NCBI GenBank assembly: GCA_001599595.1
Contig: BCHH01000004.1
Location: 1,133,997 to 1,197,996, forward strand
DNA length: 64,000 bases
Reading direction: 5' to 3'
Source of the DNA: Beverwykella pulmonaria
Lineage: Eukaryota; Ascomycota; Dothideomycetes; Pleosporales; Melanommataceae
The notes beneath the pieces are model-generated. The model was not told the DNA's origin. It searched no databases and was given only the letters and a program-made list of their open reading frames with translations. Shown here one piece after another: positions 48,518-59,283 of this stretch (positions are counted from its first letter, which is position 1; each line of letters opens with the position of its first letter). Both the position numbers and the translations under genes were made by a program.

Positions 48518-50814
48518 CTACTTACTACCTCTTCTGCTCCCGCCATTCGCCATGTTGCGCCTAGAGGGAAGAGTGAGGTATCCGTTCAAGATGGGCGCAG
48601 CCGCCCCCTTCGGCGACTCTGTTGCATTCAGTTCTTTCCATAGTTCTACGATTCCTGCTCTTTTGGCTGGGAGCATGCTATATTGCAAGCTGTACAAGTT
48701 GCGTCTATGTATAGGGGGAACGAACTGGCCTGATACCAGACAGAGGAAAACGCTCGGCGAAAGGTAGTGTTTCCGTAACCGGTTTCCGAGTTCAAAGTAG
48801 GACTGAAACATGGCGCGGAGAGGCAGGGGTATTGGCTGAGATGGTGAGTTTAAAATTAAACTAGGGGTAATGATACAACTTACTTTGAGGAGGATGTAAG
48901 ATGTTGGCGCCGAGTAAGAAGCAGCCTGAAGAGGAAATGCTGCAGAGCTCATGTCTTGTAGCTCAAAGCATATACCGCCTGACACATCGATTAGCAGGGT
49001 AAACATAGACGCACGAAAGCTCTGCAAAGACTTACCAGGCAGTCGCCTCGAGTCCTTAACTCGAAGCATCAGCGCAAAAAGCGGGAAGTGATTCAAACAC
49101 GCTAGTCCGATCTCCAGTCCTGCCTTGAGGCCGATTACAGCTATTCTCGCGCTCGCAAATGTCAGGTAGAATACAAATACAGTGGGCAATAGGAAGAACA
49201 GTAGCGTAAAGAGAATCGTCCCTAGAAGGAGTTGATCTAAATCGTAGTCGCACGAGTCGATTCTGTTTCGTAATACGTTTCGCTTTTTCCCACGGAAGAG
49301 GTGGAAGAGTGAGATGATGATGGTGAGCTGCCAATGGAAGATGCGAGCAGACGCGATATAAAACGAAAGGATATGTAAGGTGAGCAGGGAAACTAGATCA
49401 GAGAATAGGGAGATCGGCATGGTGGCACCAGCGAACGAGGAGAAGCCGATGAAATGAATGATGCCAGGGAGATACGGTCGAAGAAGGGACATAAAACCCG
49501 CCCAATGATCAATAACCCAAAGGAACAGGTCTCCTAGAAATTCCGCGAGCTCAGTGTTCAGTTTTAGCCCGCCTGGCCATTCCATTAGCCACGAGATCAT
49601 CTGTCTCAAGCCTTCGATCGACCAGGTGTTGAATATAGTGTCAACCTGAGACGCTACAGTATCGGAGTTTTCAATGATGTACGACCCCAGAGCAATGCCG
49701 ATAATAACATCGTTTGCTACAAGCCATAGGCTGTTATAGAAGCGAATATACTCGGGGTGATCGTTTGTGATGCTCTCCCAATTTCCTTTTCTTTTGCGTA
49801 GTGTCAGATATTGGATGGGCCAGTAACAAAATTGCTGTAGTCGGATATCGACTTGCTGGGCAGTGGCGGAGATATCCTTCAAAGCAGGAGATTCTGGCGA
49901 CCCTGGCCGCCAATCTAGTAGTTGGAGGACTATCTCGCCGGCGGCGCGATGTGCGATTAAGCCGAGGATGAAGATCTTCGAAAGAATAGGATAGAGCCAG
50001 ACGCTCCCAATGTAGCAAAGACCAATGTAGATGTAGTCCCAGAGATCGTTGGCCGACTCGACAACTCGCTCGCTTACGCTTAAAGCGCGCTTCAATCGCC
50101 TCTCTATCAGGCCAATATTCTTCTGCAGCACCGAGTTGAGTTCAAAGGAACAATTAATTTGGTCGATGATGATGGGTAGCGAAAGCTCCTTTTGAGTGGC
50201 CGGGCGAGAAATCACAGTGTGTAACTTCAGCTTCTCCACCAGCTTCTCCTTCAATTTGCATTCGTCCTCCCCTTTCTCGCCGGCACCGCCGAAGGCCCAG
50301 CTCCACTTTCCATTATCCGTCTTGTCTCCCAAAGCCAGCTCCATTGGACTAAGAGACAGATACTGCATGCGCGTGGGGTGTGGCCGATCATAGACGATAA
50401 CTTGCACAGTCAGGGCAGTATCAGGAGGACAGTATACTCGCGGAAAGCGTGTCTGAGTATCGGTGTAGGTAGCCAGGAGGCTGGGATCAAATTGGTCGGG
50501 GGGAGTCTGCGGATTGACGGATCCAAGAACCCGCATCGAGGAGTGGCCGCATCGCTTGAAGAGGTCTTGCATGTTGTGGGGGCTATAGCGTAGCAGGGTT
50601 CCGACTAGAAGGGCGTTCTGGACGTTGCGGCGCTACATTGTTAGCAGAGTTCTCCAATGCGCTCGTTCCACGCACACACCTCAACGTCCTGCAGGATGGA
50701 TACCACGAAAATGTCCAGCTCCGAGTTCCTCCATCCTACCATCACCCCCGGCGACAGACCCGTTGGTGCATCTGATGGCCAAAATATGCGCATCAACCCA
50801 TTGTGTGCGCTCAT
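48518..50814 (-). CDS. GPI1: GPI-GlcNAc transferase complex subunit Gpi1 (PIG-Q)
   Basis: Four exons leftward: 50814-50680, 50632-49036, 48978-48884 and 48835-48518, giving 714 aa. The N terminus (GLMRIFWPSDAPTG, GWRNSELDIFVVSILQDVE) is the Gpi1 start. The middle holds several membrane helices (DYIYIGLCYIGSVWLYPIL, FYNSLWLVANDVIIGIALG) and the conserved WLMEWPGGLKLNTELAEFLG and LRPYLPGIIHFIGFSSFAGA. Gpi1 stabilises the ER enzyme that adds GlcNAc to phosphatidylinositol, the first step of GPI-anchor synthesis. Introns are 47, 57 and 48 bp, with phases that restore the family sequence. The C-terminal end (APILNGYLTLPSRRNM) is variable. The small ORF 50835-51161 ends 20 bp before this start. Confidence 0.93.
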
Positions 50815-50834
50815 GTCAACATAGTGCTCCCCCA

Positions 50835-51161
50835 CTAGAACGACCCGCGGCGCTTAAGCTGTTCGCGGGCAGAGATGCCGCCACCCGAAGTCCGAGGATG
50901 CTGGGAAAAGTCAGCACCATGAGATTCCTCTGCTGCAGTTCGACTGACCAGGTCCGTTTCGTGCGCGGCAATGCGCTCAATGGGCAGGATGAAGAGGAAG
51001 AAGAAGAGGGAGAGGATCGCGAAGCCTTTTGCGGTTCTTGTCACGACGCCGTGGTCCCAGGCGAATATGGCCAGCTCGTACAGGCGGGTGACGAGGTCCC
51101 AGCGGGCGGTCGAGTAGCCCGCGATGAAGATTCCGAGCGTGACAATGGAGAATGCGTGCAT
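50835..51161 (-). CDS. Small two-helix membrane protein, unrecognised
   Basis: Single exon, 108 aa. Two hydrophobic segments: HAFSIVTLGIFIAGYSTA near the N terminus and AILSLFFFLFILPIERIA in the middle. The loop between (WDLVTRLYELAIFAWDHGVV) is well-formed and protein-like, and the C-terminal third is polar and basic. I do not recognise the family. Its stop codon is only 20 bp upstream of the GPI1 ATG on the same strand, so either GPI1 transcripts begin inside this ORF, or both ORFs share one transcript, or this ORF is not translated. The codon pattern and helix layout favour a real protein. Confidence 0.55.
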   Translation of the reverse strand: MHAFSIVTLGIFIAGYSTARWDLVTRLYELAIFAWDHGVVTRTAKGFAILSLFFFLFILPIERIAAHETDLVSRTAAEESHGADFSQHPRTSGGGISAREQLKRRGSF

Positions 51162-51979
51162 GGAACTTTCTTATGCCAAGCCGGTACGGGATCGTGCTCG
51201 TAGAAGCGTTGTGTGGAGGGTCGGACGGCGGTGCAGATCAACGGTGGAATCGCAGCGCCGCTGGCTGCGCACTGAGAGGAGCTGCGGCGGGAGGAGAATG
51301 GCGACGAGTCCAGTGCATGGTGCTGCAGAAGCAATGAAGGGAGAATGCACGGTACCGTGTACGTGGAAGCTCGCATATTTGGCGCTAGCGCTCTTTCGGA
51401 ATAGTCGCTCCCTGCTCTTGACGAGGAGCACAACCTGAGCTCAATACAACCGCAACTTGCAAGACATGGCAGACTGTCCCTGTTTGTTCCCGCAGTCCGG
51501 TCGCGTCTGGGTAAGAAACGCCTTCCATTGTCGCAAAGGTATTCACTGTACAACGGTATTCACTGTACAACGGTATTCACTGTACAACGGTATTCACTGT
51601 ACAACGTGCGCACTATTCAATGAGCATTCATCGAAACATTTCTAGCCCCAATGCAGCATTCCGTGTGGGCTCAGGCTTAGAGGAGCCAGCAGCAGAGCTC
51701 CAGAAAGGGATACAGTATGTAGAGGTAGCATCAGTTGCACGCAAGCCTATGCTGCTTCGTTCACATTGTCCGCAACTTGATATCCAATCATAGCGCATGC
51801 TGGATGAGGCTAGAGGCGTCGTTGCGCTCGCTTGCCCTTGCCGCCGCGGCTCACCCCAGCCCTCCCGAAACCTTTCATTCACTTTTCTACACCGTAACTA
51901 CCACACCTTCTCGCGATGCTAACACCCTGACAGCGCCCCACTCCACGACTTCTATCGCACTCGCCCGGTCGCTGGAGCC
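51162..51979. promoter_or_regulatory. Divergent intergenic region with a tandem repeat
   Basis: Lies between the small membrane-protein gene (-) and NUP42 (+) and holds both promoters. It contains the 17-bp tandem repeat at 51541-51606. Confidence 0.55.
51541..51606. repeat. 17-bp tandem repeat, about four units
   Basis: The unit ATTCACTGTACAACGGT occurs at 51541, 51558 and 51575, with a fourth truncated at 51606 (15 bp). The units are identical. Each contains TGTACA, itself a palindrome. Confidence 0.95.
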
Positions 51980-53955
51980 ATGGCCATTTGCACTTTCTAC
52001 CAGCGTGGGTACTGCAACAAAGGGGGTTAGTCATCTAATCGACATCTATGATGCCGCCATTAACGCTTCAAAGATAATTGTAGATTCGAACATGTAGACA
52101 GCTCACGCGATAGCAACCGCGGCCCTCAGACAGGCTTTGGCGGAAATAACGCGAATCGCTTTGCCCCCTTATCAGGCGGGGACCGCTACAGGCCTGGGCC
52201 ACAACCGCAGTCCAATACCGCTTTTGGAGGTATGCCATTTTCTCTACTTTCTCAATCCTCATCCCTTCTTATGTGTCTATTTCTTCATCGTCCACGGAAA
52301 GACGCATGTTCGAGAAATTGATCGTGTCTCCAGGCGGTCGGGACCCCAAAACAGCCAAATACCATTTGTCCAGGGATGACATCAAAGCCGATCTTACAGA
52401 CCAACGGCCAGTGTACCCTCTGTCTTCTTATGGACCAGGCCGGGAAGCCCCACGTCAGTTGATTGAAGGCCCCGTGGAAATAAGTCCAGAAGAGCTTCGA
52501 CTGCGTTACTATGTCCAACGAGCATCGGGAAATGAAGCTGGCGCGCAACAAGAAGAGCAGGCGCTTCACGCAAAAATGCAGCAACAGGTCGACAGCATCC
52601 TCAAGGACCTGAATGGTGCTATCCGCTATGTTGAAGAGGGCGAGAACATTCCCGGAAATAGGATAGATATCGCAAAAGGCAAGGCGCAAATTGCGGCGTC
52701 GTCTTCAAATCCCTTCTCGAAACCCCCTACAAATCCCCTAGGCGGTGGACCCCAAACTCAAACTCCTGCCTTCGGACAGCCTTCCACCTCAGCATTTAGC
52801 CAACCTCGTCTTGGCCCCGCCTTTGGACAGGCTTCCAATCCAGGTCAAACCACCACACCGTTTGGACAGCCCTCTAACCCAGGTCAAACAGCGTCTCCTT
52901 TTGGACAGCCCTCTGCTCTAGGTGGAGCGGGAGCGTTTGGGAAGCCATCGATGCCCGGCGCAAGCTCATTCGGTCAGCCGTCTGGGCTAGGAGGAGCCGC
53001 CACTGGATTCGGACAGCCTTCGGCCTTAGGAGGAGCCACCGCGTTTGGTAAACCCTCTTTACCAGGAGCGGGGTCGGCATTCGGACAGCCTAGTGCTTTA
53101 CAACCAGCGTTTGGACAGGCTTCGGCGCCGGGAGCTGCATCTGCGTTCGGGAGGCCTTCTGTGCCAGGGGCGGCGCCTGGGTTTGGCCAACCGAATGCAT
53201 TGGGCCAAACTACTGGGTTTGGCAAACCAGCTTTTGGTCAGACTCCCTTTGGGCAACCTTCGCAACCCGGAGCTGGTGCTTCGCCGTTCAATCAGCAACC
53301 GCAAGCTAGCCAACCATCACCATTTGCACAGGCCGCTCAGAGTAACCAGCCCTCGCCATTCGCACAGGCAGCACAAGGTAGCCAACCTTCACCATTCGGC
53401 CAACCACAGCAACAACAGGCTGCACAAGCTTCCCCCTTCGGCCAGCCGAAGCCACCAGCAGCTCAAGCCAACCCGTTCGGCCAAACACAGCAACCGCAGA
53501 CACAAGCGCCATCAAATCCATTCGGAGGGGCAGGAGCCTCACAAACCCCTGCTTTCGGCCAAACGGGTTTCAACAAACCAGCACCATCACCTTTTGCCGC
53601 AGCTCCTGCACAGGCTGCAAATCCTTTTGCGCAAAAACCACAGAGTCCCCCTGCAGCTCCATCACCCTTTGCGACGCAAGTGCAGTCACCGAAGCCTCTA
53701 GGCCAGACACAGCAACCTGCATCTCCATTCGCTCAGCAACCTCAGGCAGCGCAACAAGCTGCTGTACCTGCTAATGGAAAGCCTGTGGATGCGAAGGAGA
53801 GATTCAAGGAAGGGAAACCGGAAGACTATGAGGGAGAACAAGGCCGGATCTTGGAGGAGATATACAGGCGCGTGGGCCAATTGGGGAAGTTCAACGACGA
53901 CGAGGATGTCCCCCTCATTCCGCCAAAATGCGAGTGGATTGTACCCGTCCTCTAG
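51980..53955 (+). CDS. NUP42: Nucleoporin Nup42-like, CCCH finger plus FG repeats
   Basis: Three exons: 51980-52025, 52074-52229 and 52334-53955, giving 607 aa. The N-terminal CCCH zinc finger (CTFYQRGYCNKGDNCRFEH: C4, C12, C18, H22) is assembled exactly by splicing. A Gly/Asn/Pro-rich link is followed by DIKADLTDQRPVYPLSSYGPG and a helical block. From residue ~200 come FG repeats, mostly FGQPS, FGKPS and PSPFAQ, then a conserved C terminus (KCEWIVPVL). Nup42 sits on the cytoplasmic face of the nuclear pore and, with Gle1, drives Dbp5 in mRNA export. The 104 bp second intron was chosen so that the phase and the LTDQRPVYPLSSYGPG block are kept. Confidence 0.93.
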
Positions 53956-54276
53956 AGTGAGAACAGGTGACATAGTCATTTACAATTCGATGCGATATTT
54001 TGCGAATTTAGACCAAAAGGAGCATGTGTAAGATAGCATCACGGACTGAACAGCGACGATCTGCTCCATGGAACACGGCGTTCGGTCTTCCTTCTCTGCC
54101 ACAGACATCATGGAGGTGGCAGCAATATAGACTCATATCACCTGAACTTTTTGCCTTTTGCTTGCGATAATCAAAAGTGTCTCTCCCTGTAATGCGATAG
54201 TAGAACAAAGCTTCGCGAATATGAAGCAGTCAGATAATGCAAGTGAAAAGGAGAGTCGTCATTATCATTAAACTAC
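53956..54276. other. Convergent intergenic region
   Basis: 321 bp between the 3' ends of NUP42 (+) and the DUF6594 gene (-). Nothing recognised. Confidence 0.5.
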
Positions 54277-55817
54277 TCAATTCCCCGGCCCCGTAAAATT
54301 TCCAATAAAAACTACTAAGATCGCACAGTACGCCGCGCTCGCAGCAAACAACTCGTGGCGCGCCGCTTTGGTAAGTAAGCTCATCGCCGCTGAAAATAAC
54401 AACGTGAACACTATCAATACCCCCACGGCGTTGATGATCGCATGTCTCGAGTTGGCGCCGGAAGAGGAGGAGTCGAAGGGGGAAGAAGAGGAAGAAGAGG
54501 TAGAGGAGGTAGAGGAGGAAGGGGAAGAGGTCAGGAGATACATAGTAATTACGGGGACTACAAGGAGGATGAAGATTACGAATGTGATGAGAACATTAAT
54601 TAGTCGGTCGATGCGCGAAGAGGAGTAGAGGGAAATATATGCGTTTGTTGTTTTTTCGCGCAGCGCCGGGGTGCGGAATAGGCTCTGCGTGATGTTTGTT
54701 AGCTCTGGGCGATGGCATGGATGGGGAAGGAGGGAAAGGGAGGTGGAGTGGTGAGGGGTGTATGTGCGAAGGCATTCGTGATCCTGGTATTAGGACCGTG
54801 TGAATAGAGGGCGAGGGGCAGACGCAGCACACGTACCTGGAGAGGAGGCTCTTTCGTTCTAAACATCCATTTCAGGCTTTTGTCCATCTGTCCAATGACG
54901 GATTCTACACCCCCATCAAAGGTCGCCCATTCGCGGCCACTCTGGAGTGAGACGGTATCTTCTTTGCTACGGATCGAGTCCATCTCGGCGTCATTGAGGG
55001 GTTTAGTATTGTGGTGGTACCGTCTTACACTCCTATAGTTCCTATCCGAGGGTTTTTGAAACGCCTCGAGCTGTCTGGCTTTTATGAGGACTTCGTCATA
55101 CTCTAACAGTTTAATCCTTATTTCACGCAAAATAACACGACGGTTTCGCGCATCACCCTCGTCGGCAGCTGCTGCGACGTCGGCTTCCCGCGACCGAAGG
55201 CGCATAGGATTCTCATCGTTGTCATCCCAGTCAATTTCGTCGAGCTCCTTTTCTAGGCACGTGATTTCGTCTTGCAGGTCGAGCAGGATCCGGGAGTGTA
55301 AGTAGGAGAAGGAGCGGTAGAGGCTGAAGTTTGCTTCGGAGGATTGGAAGGCGGCCAGACGGGGGAAGCCGTTGGGCGTGTTTTCCAGTTTCCGAGTATT
55401 GATTTCTGTGATGTCGACCGGATCCGGAGCTGATCGGAAGGAGCCAGTTATGCGACGGAGGGCGCTAGGTCGTTTTGTTTCTGATGTCCCATTAGATCCA
55501 TTCAATTCCTTTCCATTCGAATATCACATTCTAGCTCTTGCTTATTGATGATTGATATTGAAGCCATTGAACCCAATTTTAGGACCCAAAACGAGGGGGG
55601 ACCTACGAGGCTGTGCATCCTCACCACCCTCATTTCCTGACGCCCTTGAGTCCTCCGACGGCCGCATCGTAGGGCGATCCTCATCTTGGATCTCAATGAT
55701 GGCGTCTCCCCGCAGCGTATCGCCAGAGTTGGCTGTATCTGTTGGCGACGGTGGTTGGGGCCGTTTTTCGTCTGCCATTACCATGGTGTCTCCTGTCATG
55801 GTGCGGGCGGGGGCCAT
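54277..55817 (-). CDS. DUF6594-type membrane protein
   Basis: Three exons leftward, 55817-55607, 55480-54837 and 54684-54277, giving 420 aa. After a disordered acidic head comes KRPSALRRITGSF, then NGFPRLAAFQSSEANFSLYR, SFSYLHSRILLDLQDEITCL and EKELDEIDWDD, the conserved helical block of the fungal DUF6594 family. The C terminus has three hydrophobic helices (LINVLITFVIFILLVVPVIT; AIINAVGVLIVFTLLFSAAM; LFAASAAYCAILVVFIG) typical of this family. Introns of 126 and 152 bp join in phase. Function is unknown. The first exon was accepted because its donor phase matches the only acceptor that keeps the frame (GACATCAG). Confidence 0.88.
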
Positions 55818-56185
55818 ATGGAGGCTGAGCGAGCGCCCTGCGCTCAACAAAGAAAACAATTAAAACTTTTAGAATGAACAGACACGCTGGGTGGTAAACA
55901 GATCGGTCAAGTCACCGGCCGGGTTTAATAAGAAGTGGCTCAATGTCGACCGGAATTGTGGCGGGTGCAGCCTTCTATGTACGCGCAAAATGAAAACGTA
56001 AAGTAAAAAAGATGATCGCTGACCCCGACCTGACCACCAGCTTAGCCCTAAACGCCTGAATCAATGCCGTCCTATCAATCTGCCGCAAACGGCTGCCTAA
56101 TGGCCCCTATAGCGTGCCACAGCGTGCCACAGCAAATGCACACAGCCACATGAGTTCCACTTAAGGTGGGCTGGTGGTAAGACAT
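55818..56185. other. Intergenic region
   Basis: 368 bp holding the DUF6594-gene promoter and the 3' flank of the small gene at 56186. At 56113-56133 a 10-bp motif (GCGTGCCACA) is repeated directly. Confidence 0.5.
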
Positions 56186-56670
56186 TCAGCGCTTCTTCTC
56201 ACCATGCTTTTGCTCCAAACCGAGATCCCTCTCTCTTACCCAGGCCCCGTTCTTGTGCAACCGGCCATCGACACCAGCGAGCTGATACTCCCAGTAGCCT
56301 CGCGAGACGTGGAGACGCGCGTGTGCCACTATGAAAGTGCCCTTTCTGCGAGCGCCATTCGCGATTATGGACATGTGGACAATATCTTCTTTGCCGAAGC
56401 TGGCGATGGGCTAAACCAAATAAGTCGTGGGTATTGAGTATGAGGGTGGAATGTAAGATGTGAGAGGATGGACTTACATCCGGCGCGTTGGGGTCCGTGT
56501 AAACGCTTGCCTTGTGCTCTGGAATCGGTCTCTGGTCCGCCTGCATGTCCATTTTCTTGGACTGTGCCTATTCATTCGTTCGTCAGCCCATGTGCCCAGG
56601 TGGTGACGGTTTCGTACAGACTTACGTCCAGATCCTGGATGGGCTGAGCTTCTAGCTCGGTTGTGGCCAT
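56186..56670 (-). CDS. Small conserved fungal protein of unknown function
   Basis: Three exons leftward, 56670-56626, 56561-56478 and 56410-56186, all in phase 0, giving 117 aa. It starts MATTELEAQPIQDLD. The second half reads PIASFGKEDIVHMSI, ARRKGTFIVAHARLHVSRGY and WVRERDLGLEQ, a pattern like the small beta-barrel (SH3/KOW-like) modules of short fungal proteins that end in an acidic or basic tail; here the tail is basic (QKHGEKKR). No signal peptide or membrane helix. It is divergent from the caspase-like gene and shares a 582 bp promoter region with it. Function unknown. Confidence 0.8.
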
Positions 56671-57252
56671 CTTATTGAAGAGGACAAAAAGGTACGGCGG
56701 GAGAGTGTGGTGGTTTGATTTGATAGCCTCGTGCGATGTGTGAAGGTCGAAGAGAAGGCTGCAGGTGTGCTAATATATCAATGGCCCTCTGTTGCAGGCC
56801 TCCTCACAGCCTTCTTAAATAATCTGCCTGGAATTCCGCTCGCAAGTGTGGTAGCAGAGCTATCCTTGCACAGCCGCATGACTTGAAATAGGCGGGACTT
56901 CCAAGGGTGTCGTTCACCGGCAGCACCCGTCAGGCTATTCTCGCCCCCATCGTGTACACCTTATGTCAGCTCCCTTTCCTTTTTTTTGTCAGGCGTAAAG
57001 GCTTTATTGAATTCATCTGAATTGGCTCCATTCAGAAGCGGAAAGAGCTGGCAAGCCGTGAAGATGATGGAGGCGTGAGATTTTGGCCCCCACCTATTGG
57101 AGTGTATCAGGTTACTAAGCGCCATCACAGTTCCTTAACTCCATCGAGACCCGCCCGCACACCACCAGCATTGGGGGCTGAAGTGAAGCCATCAGGATGG
57201 CTGCTCCTGCGAACACCTTCTCAGCCTTAAAGCCTTACGGCCTCCCTAACCA
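56671..57252. promoter_or_regulatory. Divergent promoter region
   Basis: 582 bp between the small gene (-) and the caspase-like gene (+), so it holds both promoters. No specific site was recognised. Confidence 0.55.
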
Positions 57253-58823
57253 ATGGAGCCACTGTCCAGCGTCTCGTTCTGCGTCATCGACACTATGGAG
57301 ACCAACATATCGCCAACGACAGCAATCGCGAACCAACTTCAGGACCACACCATACACGTAGAGGGCGACATCCGAGTCCAGTCAACCAACAACATTCCCA
57401 CAGCTGTAGTAGGGGCGCATCAGATCGCGAAGCCGATCAAGCAGAACAGGGTGAAACTCGACGATGACACCAACCACAAGCGCGCTGCTGCCATGCAGAT
57501 GTGGTGGGACGAGGGCATCTCGAAGAACATGGACCTGCCGAATGGATATGAGAAGGTCGTGGTCCTGCTCGTCAAGTGGGATGATGAGCTGGACGAATTG
57601 AAGACGCGAGCAGAGGTAGGCAAAAGTCGAGTCCCGCACCTATTCCTCCCAGGTGCTAATCATGTTCACAGGTAGAAGAGCTTGAGGCTATGTTCCATGA
57701 CCGCTTTCATTTCGATACCCAAACCGTTAACCTCAATGTTTCCAGCAAGCCTTCCCTCCAACTGCACCGCTACCTCCTCGATTTCATAGACAAGCACGAT
57801 GACCCAACGAGCTTGCTCATCGTATACTACACAGGCCATGGAGTTTACCGCGAGGATCGCAAGTACTTGGAGCTGACGGCTTTTGAAGACCCGGATAGCA
57901 ACGGGGGCTCCAGCTTCAGAAAAGAAGCCCGCGCGAACTGGAACAGGGCCGAAGAGCTCCTCCGCTCTGAAGAGGTCGAAGGCGATGTTTTGACCATTCT
58001 AGACACTTGCTACTCAAGCAATCATACAAAGTCGGTGAACGAGGAGGGCAGAAGTTTTGAGTTACTCAGTGCTTGCGTGGAGAATCGCTTGACGGCAGCG
58101 CCGGGGCCGAGGTCGTTCACGCGAGCCCTCATTGTCGCTTTAGACAAGCTCCTGAAGGAATACGGCGATAAACCCTTCACCACCGCCCGGCTGAACCAGA
58201 CCATACTCAAGGACCCAAATCGAATTGACTCGCCGTCACAGATATGGCTGTACCAGGGGAACCACATTCGTCTCGCGCCTCTTAAGCCGCGGGAAGACCG
58301 CAAGGAAAAGGCTTTCGCGCTCAGTCATCCTCCGCGCGGCTATTTGACTCTCCGCTTTGCTCTTCAACACGATTCGCTCAATCGCACGCAGGTCCACTTC
58401 CTCACCAAGAAATTGTCCGAGGCATTCAATAACAAGGAAGTCATCAAGTTAACAAGAATCGACTGGCTCGGACTCAAGCCTGCTCGTACCACGCCCTTTA
58501 GACGTGCATCCCTAGCCATGTTCGCCATCGCGCAGTGGAAGAAGCTTGTGAAGAGGAAGCGAGAAGAAGAGGGGATAGAAAGGCGGGCACAGAGACCGGT
58601 AGACGACGTCAGCCTTCCTATGAGCATGTCCATCACGCGTACAGATTCAAACCTGTCTTCACCGACGCGGAAAAGAACACGTGATGGAATCGAAGATTTA
58701 CCAGAGTCGAAACGGGGGCTTCACGTTGTTTCTCATAGCCAGGACAACCCGCCTTCTCCGCCTGTGTCGACTTCGTCAAGGATAGACGATACTGTAGATG
58801 CCGTGATGGAAGAGGTTTCGTAA
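57253..58823 (+). CDS. Caspase-like (metacaspase-fold) protein with basic tail
   Basis: Two exons, 57253-57615 and 57672-58823 (56 bp intron, phase 0), 504 aa. A caspase-like p20 fold is indicated by VVVLLVKWDDELDELK, then LLIVYYTGHG with catalytic H177, and VLTILDTCYSS with catalytic C234. A p10-like segment (SFTRALIVALDKLL) follows. The usual metacaspase zinc finger and Pro-rich prodomain are absent. The C-terminal third carries basic clusters that look like nuclear signals (KKLVKRKREEEG; RKRTRDG) and a disordered Ser/Pro end. Such genes occur in fungi as single caspase-like proteins or as effector parts of NLR-type proteins linked to cell death; this one stands alone. An in-frame ATG at 57295 is an alternative start. 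Confidence 0.87.
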
Positions 58824-59283
58824 TATGTTCTTAGAAGCATGTTTTTCTCGGCTTGGATTCTTGGAATACCCGCGGCTACGCGCTGCATTGTAATTTGGAT
58901 TGCATACTGGACTCAATGGTTATCTGTCTTTCATGCTTAATTGGTTCCTTCTTTCCTCTTTTCAACAATCTCATTGTATTGACAACGGCGTGTGCTCGAG
59001 ATACTAGCCCTATCTCGCATGCATTGCAATGCGCCATACCCACTTCCAACTTCCTTTCACAGACAAAGCACGCCATTTGATGCTCGTCTTAAGCTATCGC
59101 GGGGTCCCTCTTCGAGCTTAGAGCTCCAGGCTATGTTTTGCGTCAACTGCAACCCCACTGTCTGCGATCTGCAGCTGCCCCTCATTGATTGTAAATGTCA
59201 GCACATCTACTATTGATATCCAACCCTAGGTACAGTAAGTCTATGTAAACCTCAAATCCACCTTACAATACAGCAATCCCAGC
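58824..59283. other. Intergenic, no gene seen
   Basis: 460 bp holding the 3' flank of the caspase-like gene and the promoter of the dioxygenase gene. Confidence 0.5.
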
